From: Actinobaculum sp. 313
GTDB taxonomy: Bacteria; Actinomycetota; Actinomycetes; Actinomycetales; Actinomycetaceae
Assembly: GCF_003073475.1 (NCBI RefSeq)
Contig: NZ_CP029033.1
Coordinates: 372,001-436,000, forward strand
Direction: 5' to 3'
Length of the DNA: 64,000 nucleotides
Part shown: piece by piece, positions 37,288-46,607 of the stretch
Position numbering within the stretch: position 1 is the first letter of the stretch
Layout of the letters: each line of letters starts with the position of its first letter
Position numbers and translations under genes: made by a program
Notes under the pieces: model-generated
What the model was told of the DNA's origin: nothing
Databases searched by the model: none
Seen by the model: only the letters and a program-made list of their open reading frames with translations

Positions 37288-38694
37288 ATGATCGACTGGA
37301 AGAAACGCTTTGTACTCAGACCTAGCATGTCCAGCGCGAACATCTGGGTGAATCTGAGCTGGGCGGGTAGAGAGCCGGAGAAGCCGAGCATTCTGCCTGA
37401 TGGTCGCGATTGGGAAGAGGTTCTGTATGGCGGCGGCGTCGCCGCGTTGCCGGATGACCTGTGGCTCGAGCTGTGGAACAGCGGGAGGTGCGTTGATTGG
37501 CTCTGGGGCGGCTTGAGCGAATGTATTGTCTCGCAGCGGTTCTTGCAGATTCTCGTTGAACAAGGGGTGCCGGGTGTTGAGTATCGCCCGTTGACCATTC
37601 GGCGGAGGCGGAGTGCCGATATAGAGGGGTACTACCTGCTGCTGTACCTACCCGCTCCCGGCGCGGGCAGCGTGGTGCGGCGCTACCCTTCTGATGGGCG
37701 TACGCCCGGCATGCTGGTTGATGGTGCGGTGGCTGAAGCAATCCTGGCGGCGCAACTCGCGGGCGTCTCGATGACGCCTGCGGAGGAAGAGTACGGCGAG
37801 TTGGAACAACGACGCCGCGAAGTCGAATGCCGACTGCAGGCCTTCGGATCGCCCGTAGGCGTGCTGTCTGGCGAAGCGAACGTGTTGCCGAGCGAAGCGG
37901 GTGCGCAGACCTGCAAAGAAGGCGTGTCGGCGGGCCAAGCGGATGGGGTGGCGTATGAAGCGTGCGAAGTGAATGAAGCGGAGGCGCCAACAGGCCGGAC
38001 GGTGAGGCCAGTAGATGGGAACAGACGTCCGGCGTCCGATTGGGATAACCGCTTTATTCTGCATGCGAGTGATCTCGTTGGAGACGCGAACGCGATGTCG
38101 GTTGAGCTCAGTTGGCCGGGCAAAGATCCGGGGCGGCCCCATCGCCTGCCCGATGGGCAAGAGATCGGTGAGGTCCTTATCACAAAGGGAATCGACGCGC
38201 TGCCGACGGAACTGTGGCTCGATGTTGTCAGCTACGGCGAGCAGACCGACTGGCTGTGGACAACTGACTGCGGGCCGGTCGTTTCACGAAGATTCTTGGA
38301 TGTGCTCATCCTCGAAGCTGTGCCTGGAATTGAGCACCGCCGACTTTCGGTCAGATGGCCGTCCGATGCCACGGCGCAAAACGTGCCGTCCGATGCCACA
38401 CCGCAGAATGCGCTACCCGATGATGAGTCGCTGGACACAGCGGAAACAACCGGCAACATTGAGGATTACTTCCTCCTCCGCGTCCACGCCACGGGCCCGG
38501 ATGCTCCGCTGCGGCTCTTCCCGCGTAACGATCCCCACGCCTATCGCTTGGACGTAGACGCGATGCTCTTCGAGAAGATCAAGAACGCCGGGCTGACGGA
38601 GATCAGCGCAAGCACAGCGCGCGGGATCTGGGATGAGCTCAGATCCGAGGCGGCATGGCTGGACAAGCTGATGGGGGAGCTCATGGCGGAGTAG
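37288..38694 (+). CDS. immunity-like protein with two tandem copies of one domain
   Basis: 468 residues from ATG 37288 (GGGGAG upstream). Residues 2-185 and 250-465 are homologous: DWKKRFVL.../DWDNRFIL..., LSWAGREPEKPSILPDGRDW/LSWPGKDPGRPHRLPDGQEI, WLWGG..VSQRFLQIL/WLWTT..VVSRRFLDVL, VPGVEYRPLTIR/VPGIEHRRLSVR, YYLLLY/YFLLRV. The pattern (sRRFl...GveyrplxI...yyLL) resembles DUF1629/Imm11-type immunity proteins. Intracellular, no signal. A linker of about 60 residues is Gly/Ala/Glu-rich. Assignment to immunity is tentative; the internal duplication is clear. Confidence 0.65.
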   Translation: MIDWKKRFVLRPSMSSANIWVNLSWAGREPEKPSILPDGRDWEEVLYGGGVAALPDDLWLELWNSGRCVDWLWGGLSECIVSQRFLQILVEQGVPGVEYRPLTIRRRRSADIEGYYLLLYLPAPGAGSVVRRYPSDGRTPGMLVDGAVAEAILAAQLAGVSMTPAEEEYGELEQRRREVECRLQAFGSPVGVLSGEANVLPSEAGAQTCKEGVSAGQADGVAYEACEVNEAEAPTGRTVRPVDGNRRPASDWDNRFILHASDLVGDANAMSVELSWPGKDPGRPHRLPDGQEIGEVLITKGIDALPTELWLDVVSYGEQTDWLWTTDCGPVVSRRFLDVLILEAVPGIEHRRLSVRWPSDATAQNVPSDATPQNALPDDESLDTAETTGNIEDYFLLRVHATGPDAPLRLFPRNDPHAYRLDVDAMLFEKIKNAGLTEISASTARGIWDELRSEAAWLDKLMGELMAE

Positions 38695-39391
38695 TTTGCG
38701 GTGCAATAGCGGCACCCACGCAGTGCCCGGCCGTCGTCGGTCCCATTTGTGGACGGAACGGGACCGGTGCGCTCACCCCATAGCTCCCTTCTGCCAAGTA
38801 CGCACCACGGCCAAGGTGTACTTGAGGCCCTAACACTGCCAGGTTAGTAGTTCAACTAGTACCTGAAGACCTGAAATGGCGCAATGCGTGGCAACAAACG
38901 GTGTCGTTTCGGCCTGTACAGTCGTGGCTGGTCAGCACTTCTGCCAGAGACTTCGGTCCATGCGGCGAGAGTGCTGGATGTGGGCGTGCTGTGAGGCGCT
39001 TCTGGCACGGCTCGCGCTTACCTCATGAGAGTCCGGCTTGTGCCCGAAGAGTCGGCCACTAATCCGGCGTCATACGCGCGACGACGTTATGACAATGCAG
39101 CCACTTCCCGGGGCACTGATTGAATGGGTGATCCTGTAGTCGTTCGATTCAACGTTCTGGTCCCAAAGGAATCCGAGGTGTTCGGCTATGTATAAGAGGA
39201 CTTCGTTCATGTGGACTTCTTCGGCGTGCGGACGTGTGCTCGGACGTGCGATGCTGCGCTGACGTCTGAAGAGTCCAACTCGTTGCCATCCCTAGCGTCT
39301 AGAGCCGCGACAACTTCTGTACGCGGTGGCTGATTCATCGATGCCATCATGAAAGACAACGGACATCTTGGCCTCCGGTGACACCCGCGTT
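38695..39391. other. about 700 bp without a recognised gene
   Basis: Low coding quality in all six frames and no motifs I recognise. GC is lower than its surroundings. It could be the remains of a decayed gene. Confidence 0.4.
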
Positions 39392-40114
39392 TTAATGCAC
39401 AAGCGTGACATCGCAGAACACGGCACCGGGAGCCCACTCCTCCCAAAGAATATCAATGACCGCAATCAGTGTGGTCGCTGTGCTGCTGCGCTCGGCGATG
39501 AACAAGATCTGCCGGTCGAACTCGCATAGCGCCCTCACTAGTTCCCAACTCGGCGCTGTGTGCATTCGTATGACGCCGAGATGTGGTTCGCTGCCGCATA
39601 GCACATCGTATCCGTCAATGGTGCCTGCACTGTGATGCTGACATTTCAAATGATCTATTACGCGAAGGCAGGCATCTTCCAGCGGCAGGTTGCGCAGCCA
39701 CGTCGAGTTCGCCGTGGAGATTACGGGATGCTTATTCGGACTAGTCGAATGGCGAGGCAGAGGATCTGTCGCGCTGGTCGAGATCGGGTTGGCGTCGTCG
39801 CATGGTTGAGGAGTCTCACCACTGGGTAAGCCGCAGTGGTCTGCACCGCGTGGATTCGAGGAGGGGCTGAGAACCTGCTCTGAGCGCGCGCGAGCATCGA
39901 GCTGTCGAATGGTTTCGGCGAACTGCTCCGATAGCGAGTGAGCGGTGCTCTCTGTGCCTGAAGTGAGAAGCACATTCTCGACGCTGGGACAGCCCGGCGC
40001 CGCAAACCGCTTGAGGATGGCGCGCAGTTCTTCCCGGAAGGGGGCGACCCGGCGCTCAGCGATGAGGAACTCGATACGCTGCTTGCGTTCTTGGGGATCC
40101 ATATCTCTGCTCAT
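39392..40114 (-). CDS. hypothetical protein
   Basis: 240 residues. An N-terminal charged helix (ERKQRIEFLIAERRVAPFREELRAILKRF), a Ser/Pro-rich middle of about 60 residues, and a C-terminal domain (about 140-240: LEDACLRVIDHLKCQ, ILFIAERSSTATTLIAVIDILWE). No known family recognised. Start could be ATG 40114 or the ATG four codons later. The neighbourhood of immunity-like genes is suggestive only. Confidence 0.55.
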   Translation of the reverse strand: MSRDMDPQERKQRIEFLIAERRVAPFREELRAILKRFAAPGCPSVENVLLTSGTESTAHSLSEQFAETIRQLDARARSEQVLSPSSNPRGADHCGLPSGETPQPCDDANPISTSATDPLPRHSTSPNKHPVISTANSTWLRNLPLEDACLRVIDHLKCQHHSAGTIDGYDVLCGSEPHLGVIRMHTAPSWELVRALCEFDRQILFIAERSSTATTLIAVIDILWEEWAPGAVFCDVTLVH

Positions 40115-40289
40115 AAGAGTGCTTTCTTCATCGGCTGTGATTCATTCTTTCACGGTGCAACACGATGAGTGCACGGTGCAACACGATGAGCACACCATGC
40201 CGCGAGGTTTCGGATCAGGTGCACTCCGCTTTGCGCGAAGGGTGGAGGGACGGCTAGAAGTCGTGCCTGGCGCTGCGCTTGAATAGTGG

Positions 40290-41300
40290 ATGATGAAGCT
40301 GAAGTATGCGAATAGTCCTTTGGGCGTGCCGCGAGCGACGCCACGTGTGCCGCGGCGTTTCCGCCTGTTGGCGGCTTTGACCGGCCTGGCGCTCGCGCTC
40401 GGGGTGCTCAGCGCATGTAGCAACGATGGCACTACCCCCTCCGGACCGCAGGATCCGAGCGTATCCGGTTCCGGGGCTCCAAGCGTGGGAGCGGAGACGC
40501 CGTCGGACAACGCGGCGGATTCAAGCACACCGGTGGATGCTTCAGATGGCTCCTACAAGGTGAGCACGCGCGAGATCACCGTCCCCATTGGTGACCAGTC
40601 CATTTACGGCGTTGCCTACCTGCCCGATACGGATACCCCGGTTCCTCTTGTCATCATTTCTCACGGGTTGGGGATCACGCATGAGTCGGTCGGCGAGTAT
40701 GCGCGCTTCCTCGCCAGCCACGGCATCGCCGCCTATACCCCGGATTTCCGTGGCGGTAGCACCATGAGCCGCAGCGACGGCGAGACCACCGAGATGAGCG
40801 TGATGACGGAGGCCGACGATATCGAGGCCATTATGGCCGCCGCCACCGGATGGGAGTTCTTTGACCAGGAGAATCTCTACCTGATGGGGGAGAGCCAGGG
40901 CGGGGCGGCCTGCGCCGTCGTTGCCGCGCGGCGGCCCGACGACGTCGACAAACTTGTGCTTCTCTATCCCGCGTTCGTCATCCCCGACGTCGTGCGTGAG
41001 AGTTATCCGTCTCGCAGTGACCTGCCCGAAACCTTCTCTATGTTCGGGTGGATGACCTTGGGGCGTGTCTACGGCGAAGACGTGTGGGATTGGGACTTTG
41101 AGGCGGATGCGCGCAGCTATCCGAATCCGGTGCTCATCATCCAGGGGACTGCTGACGTGGTGGTACCACCCGCCTATGCCGAGCGCGCCGACGCCGCCTA
41201 CCCGGATTCACAGCTACACATGCTGGAGGGCGCCGGGCATGGTTTCTACGGGTCCGAGGAAGGCACGGCCAAACAGTACGCGCTGGATTTCTTGCGGTAG
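40290..41300 (+). CDS. alpha/beta-hydrolase lipoprotein
   Basis: 336 residues. Basic N terminus, hydrophobic segment and lipobox LSAC (about 42-45), a Ser/Pro/Gly-rich spacer to about 90, then the hydrolase: oxyanion region VIISHGLGITHES, nucleophile elbow GESQGG, acid region IIQGTADVVVPP, and catalytic His in GAGHGFYG. A surface esterase or peptidase of unknown substrate. A 19-bp tandem repeat (about 40154-40192, GGTGCAACACGATGAG units) precedes the gene. Confidence 0.85.
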   Translation: MMKLKYANSPLGVPRATPRVPRRFRLLAALTGLALALGVLSACSNDGTTPSGPQDPSVSGSGAPSVGAETPSDNAADSSTPVDASDGSYKVSTREITVPIGDQSIYGVAYLPDTDTPVPLVIISHGLGITHESVGEYARFLASHGIAAYTPDFRGGSTMSRSDGETTEMSVMTEADDIEAIMAAATGWEFFDQENLYLMGESQGGAACAVVAARRPDDVDKLVLLYPAFVIPDVVRESYPSRSDLPETFSMFGWMTLGRVYGEDVWDWDFEADARSYPNPVLIIQGTADVVVPPAYAERADAAYPDSQLHMLEGAGHGFYGSEEGTAKQYALDFLR

Positions 41301-41363
41301 GCGGGTACGACTCATCCCGCTGTTGGACGGGCAGGTATGCCGCCGCGATGCGAAGGACGTTGT

Positions 41364-42824
41364 CTAACCTTCGAGGTGGCACGCTACTTCCGCAACGCAC
41401 CGGCGAGCAGTGTTCGACGCCCACATCCCGGTAAAGGCCGCAGAATCTGACCACGGCCACGCCAGGGAGTCGCCGGCCAGAATGACGCGGCGCCCGTATG
41501 CATGGCGGCGATAAGCCGCGATGTGGGAAAGACGTCCGGGCGGGCTGGTTGGCATGGCGTACGGGATTCGGATCACCGCGTTGGAGGGCGCCATGTGGGA
41601 GGGTGCCCTGTCGGAGGGCGTTGTGTTGGAGTGCGCTGTGTTGGAGGGCGCTGTGTTGGAGGGTGCGGCGTCGCCCGAATCGTCATCCACAAAGGCATCC
41701 CGGAGTGTCGGTTCCCACGCCAAGAGACTGTGCCGTGCGGCGGCAATGATCTTCGCATCTGTTTGGGCGGCCAGCACGTGCGCTTGCGAATCGGAGAACA
41801 TGCAGGTGATGACGTCGCGCGAACCGCCGGAAGAACCGGAATCCGGGACGTGACCGGCGCGGCTGGCCACACATAGTGCGGCGAATGGCCCGGTATCCGG
41901 GTGCGCGAGGACGCCGTAAGCTCCTTGCAATTCCGGCCGGCCTACACGCCGCCCCAGTCCTAGGCCCACCAGCAAACCGCTGCTATAAGGTACCTGTGTC
42001 ACGGCCGTTTCGTAGTGATCGAGCGCCATAATTCCGTCTGCGTGAGGTCCGGGGACGGCGACGACGACGGCGTCGGCCCGGTAGTCACCGCGATCCGTGC
42101 GAACAAGGACCTCCGATGCGGCCTGCGCTATTTCGGTAACGGTGACCCCGGTGTGTACCTCCAACCGAGCGGCGAGTGCATCAGTCAAGGTGGACAGACC
42201 GCCGCGGATGGTAAGGGTGTGCTGGCGCAGGCCGTGTTGCGCCATGGCCGCTACTGCTGCGGCAGAGCTCGCTTGTGTGTCTTGGAAGTAGAAGCCGTGG
42301 TAAGCGGGGCGCCATGCACGTTCCAACATGGCATGAAGCCCTAGTTCCTCTGCCCATTCGGTGGCCGGGACCGCGTCGAGCGCTAGCCAGTTCAAGGGAT
42401 CGAATGTGCCGTTGCGGCGGTAGCGCGTGCCAAAACGTGCCAGTCCGGGAACCGCCGCGCCGGCGTCGCGCAGGGAGAGGATGCCGGCTCGCACCGCAGA
42501 CGGCGGCAAGCTGGCTCGAAATGCTCGAATCTGGCCGTCAATGGCAATTGCGCTGCCGCTGCTGAGATGCTCCAACTTGAGATTCACGGCGGCGGCAAGC
42601 TTCGGGATAATCCGGTAGGCGTCGGTCACGAAATTGGCGCCTGCTTCCATCGTGCAACCGTTGACGGTAATGGAATGGAACCTGCCTCCGGGTCGCGCTG
42701 CTTTGTCTACAACGACGACGTCGATACCAGCGGACTGTAGCCGCCAGGCGGCGGTGAGGCCGCTGATTCCGGCGCCGACGACGATTGCCGTGCTGCTGCT
42801 ACCAGAGGATCGACGCTGCGCCAT
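41364..42824 (-). CDS. FAD-dependent amine oxidase/protoporphyrinogen oxidase-like protein
   Basis: 486 residues from ATG 42824 after GCGGAG (TTG 42878 opens the frame but lacks a site). Dinucleotide fold IVVGAGISGLTAAWRLQSAG, the GG doublet PGGRFHS, a central substrate domain, and the C-terminal FAD block VILAGDSLAWPWSDSAAFTG. It could be a heme-pathway oxidase, but no heme genes are nearby, so substrate is open. About residues 395-424 are a repeated (A/T)PSNTAPSN type stretch encoded by a 15-bp minisatellite (about 41575-41670), which is probably a late expansion in a surface loop. Confidence 0.8.
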   Translation of the reverse strand: MAQRRSSGSSSTAIVVGAGISGLTAAWRLQSAGIDVVVVDKAARPGGRFHSITVNGCTMEAGANFVTDAYRIIPKLAAAVNLKLEHLSSGSAIAIDGQIRAFRASLPPSAVRAGILSLRDAGAAVPGLARFGTRYRRNGTFDPLNWLALDAVPATEWAEELGLHAMLERAWRPAYHGFYFQDTQASSAAAVAAMAQHGLRQHTLTIRGGLSTLTDALAARLEVHTGVTVTEIAQAASEVLVRTDRGDYRADAVVVAVPGPHADGIMALDHYETAVTQVPYSSGLLVGLGLGRRVGRPELQGAYGVLAHPDTGPFAALCVASRAGHVPDSGSSGGSRDVITCMFSDSQAHVLAAQTDAKIIAAARHSLLAWEPTLRDAFVDDDSGDAAPSNTAPSNTAHSNTTPSDRAPSHMAPSNAVIRIPYAMPTSPPGRLSHIAAYRRHAYGRRVILAGDSLAWPWSDSAAFTGMWASNTARRCVAEVACHLEG

Positions 42825-43161
42825 TAACATCTCCGCGGGTAGTAAAGGCTCTGGCCATTTCTGCGTTGCCTGTGTCAAGCAAGAGGCTCGACCGGGGATC
42901 TAACAAGCCGACCGTATCGGAGACTCGACTACCGGTCAAGGCTCGATCATGAGTACTTTCAGGAGTAGCACACATTGTTGAGGGCTGGGCGGTTTCGGTG
43001 TGGGCGGTTTGCACGTCGGTGCGCTGGTGGAAGGGCAGGTTCCCGTCGTAGCAGGGCCGCTCGTGCATGCTGTTTCCTCCTAGTAGTGCACACCCGCTGA
43101 GTACCAGCAGGGCTGCTAGTAGTAGCCTGGTCAGATGTTCGATGGGTCGTCGTATGCGCAT
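42799..43161 (-). pseudogene. truncated paralog of the downstream-cassette lipoprotein
   Basis: Begins MRIRRPIEHLTRLLLAALL and keeps the lipobox LSGC and the block ERPCYDGNLPFHQRTDVQTAHT, matching the intact lipoprotein at 43301-43870, then diverges into an unrelated sequence after about 62 residues. It is a decayed partial copy. Its 3' end overlaps the start of the FAD oxidoreductase gene by 26 bases. Confidence 0.75.
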
Positions 43162-43165
43162 GGTG

Positions 43166-43266
43166 TTATACGGCTGTCCCGGCCACGACGTTGGCGAGTT
43201 GTTCTTGTGCGTGGCTGTTATTGACCAGGTAGCCGGAGTGCCCGGTGACAGTCGTGTTCGCATCTG
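43166..43266 (-). pseudogene. duplicated 3' end of the DUF1023 gene
   Basis: Minus-strand reading DANTTVTGHSGYLVNNSHAQ then EQLANVV and a TAA stop is nearly the same as the last 31 residues of the DUF1023 protein (which ends QLANVVVGTAG). It precedes the truncated lipoprotein with the same few-base spacing as in the intact cassette, so toxin-end plus lipoprotein were duplicated as one block. Confidence 0.8.
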
Positions 43267-43300
43267 AACCCCTCTGCACATAGTGATGACCGGAGGTGGA

Positions 43301-43870
43301 TCAGTGCGACGGGGATGTGCTCGAGTCGCTGGTTTCGGGACGGCAGCCGGTGGTGTAGCTCAATGAGAGAGTTTTGCCGGAGGTGGATGTCATGACAGTG
43401 ACGTAGCCGCCGTCCTCGGTGTTGAAGATGTTTACGAAGCCACGCTTTTCTTCGGAGATGTCGACTACCTCGGTGAATCCGAGTGGTTCCAGCTCTTCGA
43501 TCACGATGTCTCGTAAGTGTGGGAAGTCCTCTATCGGAAGACCAAATGCCCGGCCCTGTGTCCGGAGGTCGTACTTTCCTTTGTCTGCGCCGTCCTCGCA
43601 GTATCCGAATCCGACCTCGTCGAGTGTCTCGATGTCGGTCCAGTTTTGTGGTCCGTATTCGGCATCGATGCGGTTGCGGACGCGTTGTAGGGCGCTGGTC
43701 AGCCCGGTGTGGGCGGTTTCCACGTCGGTGCGCTGGTAGAAGGGGAGGTTCCCATCATCAAAGGACCGCTCATACATGGTGTTTTCTCCGAGTAGTGCAC
43801 ACCCGCTGAGTACCAGCAGGGCTACTACTAGCAGCCCTGTCAGGCGTTTAACGAGTCTTCGTGCTGGCAT
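43301..43870 (-). CDS. lipoprotein (LppA-like) of the DUF1023 cassette
   Basis: 189 residues, four bases after the DUF1023 stop. Lipobox LSGC at about 21-24. The mature part (YERSFDDGNLPFYQRTDVETA, FGYCEDGADKGKYDL, IVIEELEPLGFTEVVDI) resembles small actinobacterial lipoproteins of LppA type that accompany DUF1023 hydrolases. It may partner or restrain the hydrolase at the cell surface; this is inference from coupling and from their joint duplication. Confidence 0.75.
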   Translation of the reverse strand: MPARRLVKRLTGLLVVALLVLSGCALLGENTMYERSFDDGNLPFYQRTDVETAHTGLTSALQRVRNRIDAEYGPQNWTDIETLDEVGFGYCEDGADKGKYDLRTQGRAFGLPIEDFPHLRDIVIEELEPLGFTEVVDISEEKRGFVNIFNTEDGGYVTVMTSTSGKTLSLSYTTGCRPETSDSSTSPSH

Positions 43871-43874
43871 GGTG

Positions 43875-45521
43875 TTATCCGGCTGTCCCGACCACGACGT
43901 TGGCGAGCTGCTCTTGTGCCTTACTGTTATTGACCAGGTAGCCGGAGTGCCCGGTAACCGTCGTGTTGGCGTCTTTTGGGTTCAGGTGGGTGAAGCCGTC
44001 ATCGTAGTAGGGATCCTTACCCAGTGCGCCGCTGCCGGGCGGGACACCATCACTACCAGAGACAATCGCGTTGCCCCACCCCATCGGATCGTTGTCAAAG
44101 CGCAGCACGTAGCGGTTATCTTCGGGGACGTTCATGTCCCAGGATCCGTGGAATACTCCGGGGGAACCGAACACGGCATACCCGTCCACCACACCCGGCC
44201 GGGCCTGCGCCACACCGTAACTCGAGGTGGTTGACCCGTAGGAATGCCCGAGCACGGTCTGATAGACCCCTGACCCGGTGCCGTCCACGTTGCGGGAGTC
44301 CTCAATGCCCTCCACGAACGCGGCCAGCGAGTCTCCACCGGTCTCCGCCCGGCCAAGACCTGCCGCAGCCGGCACATCCGGTGGAGCGTCATACCCCATC
44401 CACGCCACCGTCGCAACAGACTCACCGTCTGTATTTCCATTGGCGATCCTTCGCAGATTCTGCATGTCCTTCGTCAGTCCGGGCATGTCTTCGACGGTGG
44501 TGGTCATGCCGGGGACGTAGGTGGCGACATAGTCGGCGGTGTCCACGTTGCCGACCGCGATGGCGGCGTGGGTCAGTTCGTTGCCCGGGCCGCCGGTGGC
44601 GGGTTCATAGAGCAAAAGCTGAGTGTGGCTACCCTGCGCGAGGGCGTCTTTGATGGACAGTATGTCGTCGCGTTGGCGTTCCAAGTCTTGGAGTTCGGTC
44701 ACGAGCGCCGGATCCTGGTAGGAAATATTATCGCTGGGCTCCCCTGGCTTTGGTTCCTTGTAGTTGAGCTGTCCCTCCAATTCTGCAATACGCTGCTCGA
44801 CGGCGGTCAGGTCCTCGTCTAGGTTGTGCTGGTTGGCTTCATTGCGTGCCCAGGCATCAATACCATCCAGGTTGCCCAACTGGCGTGGATACTCCCGGAT
44901 CATGCGCTGGCGTTCCTCGTCGGTGAGTGCGTCCCACCATGCCGCCACCTCCTGCGTGGAGGCGCCCACCGGTGGCGAATCCGCCAGGCCTGGCGTGTCC
45001 GAGAGGTCCTCCACCTGGGAGGCCTTGCCCTGGCCCACCGCATCGAACACCGCCTTCAACGCCGCATCCACGTCTGCTGCCTTGTCTAACGCGTCGCGTA
45101 CATTTCTCTGCGCGGCATTCAGGGCCGCCTCGCGTTCTAGTTTCTCGTCAATATCCAACCAACAAGCCGGAGTCGGATCACTCACGTTCCCGGACGCCGA
45201 TATGTCGAAACCAAAGAAACCTGCCCGTGACAGGGCCTCGCTCACCGAGAGGCGTACTTCGGCCACGCCGTGCTGGGCGGTGGATAGCCCGCTGATCAGG
45301 TCACCGATTAAGCCGAGGACTAGTTCGGATGAGTCTTCTAAACTATCGCGTCGTTCTTGTGCGGCGGTTGCTCCGGCACCTGACCAGCCGGAAGTGACGT
45401 CAATGCTCTGGATGTACTCGCCGACGGTGTAGGCGCGTTTGCGGATTCGGATTAACGCATCTATCGCCAGGTCTAACGCGTCCTCTTTCCATCCCAGCAC
45501 GTCTTCCCAGATCACGACCAC
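43875..45521 (-). CDS. DUF1023 alpha/beta-hydrolase with WXG100-like N terminus (putative type VII substrate)
   Basis: 548 residues from GTG 45521 (AAGGTGG upstream). Residues 1-130 are helical with a WXG motif (SGWSGAGATAAQERRDSL). The spacer holds the conserved DUF1023 lead-in (WWDALTDEERQRMIREYPRQLGNLDGIDAWARNEANQ). The hydrolase (about 320-540) has nucleophile elbow GHSYGS, YVATYVPGM, and FGSPGVFH. Such proteins are exported by type VII-like systems and act outside the cell. Second of a three-gene cassette; no EccC or other secretion core gene is in the window. Confidence 0.85.
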   Translation of the reverse strand: MVVIWEDVLGWKEDALDLAIDALIRIRKRAYTVGEYIQSIDVTSGWSGAGATAAQERRDSLEDSSELVLGLIGDLISGLSTAQHGVAEVRLSVSEALSRAGFFGFDISASGNVSDPTPACWLDIDEKLEREAALNAAQRNVRDALDKAADVDAALKAVFDAVGQGKASQVEDLSDTPGLADSPPVGASTQEVAAWWDALTDEERQRMIREYPRQLGNLDGIDAWARNEANQHNLDEDLTAVEQRIAELEGQLNYKEPKPGEPSDNISYQDPALVTELQDLERQRDDILSIKDALAQGSHTQLLLYEPATGGPGNELTHAAIAVGNVDTADYVATYVPGMTTTVEDMPGLTKDMQNLRRIANGNTDGESVATVAWMGYDAPPDVPAAAGLGRAETGGDSLAAFVEGIEDSRNVDGTGSGVYQTVLGHSYGSTTSSYGVAQARPGVVDGYAVFGSPGVFHGSWDMNVPEDNRYVLRFDNDPMGWGNAIVSGSDGVPPGSGALGKDPYYDDGFTHLNPKDANTTVTGHSGYLVNNSKAQEQLANVVVGTAG

Positions 45522-45532
45522 ACCACCTTGTC

Positions 45533-45862
45533 TTATTCGTTGACCAGTGCGTCGAAAGCCGTGAAGTCCACGTCGGTGCGCTGGTCGGTTGCCGTATACG
45601 AGGCCAGTGCTCTGTTCAGTGCGTCCTGATACCCGCCCAAGGCCTCCGAGAGCTTCCCGGCCGTCGCGTCCACCGACCCGGCCACAACCGACGCCGAGCC
45701 TGCAGCATTCCCACCCGGCATGGCTGACCCCACAGCGTCCAGCACGTCACCAAGCTTGACCGTCACCGCCTCATCCCGCGCGTTCCCCGCCACCGAAGCC
45801 GCCTCCTCCACACTAGACGAAACCACCCTCAACTCCGACACCTTCTGCTCCTTTGCCGTCAT
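45533..45862 (-). CDS. small ESX/EspC-like protein with YxxxD signal
   Basis: 109 residues, first gene of the cassette, 11 bases before the DUF1023 gene. Two helices (about 15-40 and 62-95) joined by a Gly/Ser-rich turn, followed by YTATD, a YxxxD/E type VII export signal. Likely a co-exported partner of the DUF1023 protein. The family is short and divergent, so I rely on architecture and context. Confidence 0.72.
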   Translation of the reverse strand: MTAKEQKVSELRVVSSSVEEAASVAGNARDEAVTVKLGDVLDAVGSAMPGGNAAGSASVVAGSVDATAGKLSEALGGYQDALNRALASYTATDQRTDVDFTAFDALVNE

Positions 45863-46226
45863 AGGACTGCTGTCATTCTCCGAAACCGTGGCCCTGCCCC
45901 CAGCACCGGCAGTACTTCAACTCGTGAAGCTCGCACCACTGACGAAACAGGAGCCGTTCCACGGCAATTTCCGTTAGCGTAAGTCGTGTACGGTTCTTGT
46001 GCAAGTGTTGCGATACAGGTGCACTGGCGAGCATCAGGTGTGCCGGGGCGACGATTCCTGCGGGTTTTTCCCTCCAGCACAGCCATAGGCGCTGGAAGTG
46101 GTGCGAACATGGGACGGCTGCCGTTGGCGTAGGTGCTTTCGCCAACGCTCGGGCTCTGGCAGAATTGAGGCAGGGATCACCATATCCCGACTTCGATAAC
46201 TGACAAACTTCCCACAAGGAGGAATC
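45863..46226. other. about 360 bp divergent promoter region
   Basis: Promoters for the type VII-like cassette (left) and the small membrane protein (right). No operator recognised. Plus-strand open frames here are without start signals. Confidence 0.4.
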
Positions 46227-46607
46227 ATGGCCGATACCGTATTTCGCAAGATACTCAGAATAAGCGGCGCGATGGTAGCAAGCGCAAGCGCCGCATATGG
46301 AGTCTGGGTCGCAATATTCTATGAAGGGGTTATCCCCGCTCTCTTGCCCTTTGCCGCCGTCGCCACCGTCGGCGCGGTGCTTGCCGCATGGGGTGCCGTG
46401 CAGGCCAGCAGAACGACGCTTGCTGTGGGAATGGCGATGCAGATTCTCAGCCCGACGGGCGCCGCTTGGATACTCTCTTTGCTCATAGGGCTTATCGGAA
46501 TAGGTCTGTTGGTCGGAGGACCGCTCTTGCTCAATGGAACCAGCCGGGCGCAGCACGACCCTACTGATCCGGTGCTCTATTACGGGATGCGGGGGAGTCA
46601 TATTTGA
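46227..46607 (+). CDS. small membrane protein, unknown function
   Basis: 126 residues with a very strong AAGGAGG. Four hydrophobic segments (about 10-32, 34-56, 60-75, 78-100) and a polar C terminus ending GMRGSHI. No known family. It overlaps the next gene (stop TGA inside TTGATTG), so the two are translated together. Confidence 0.68.
   Translation: MADTVFRKILRISGAMVASASAAYGVWVAIFYEGVIPALLPFAAVATVGAVLAAWGAVQASRTTLAVGMAMQILSPTGAAWILSLLIGLIGIGLLVGGPLLLNGTSRAQHDPTDPVLYYGMRGSHI

Noticed and set aside
39207-39446. Open frame of 79 residues on the minus strand
   Set aside because: It overlaps the end of the 39392-40114 gene in another frame, is rich in Arg/Cys/His and lacks a ribosome site.
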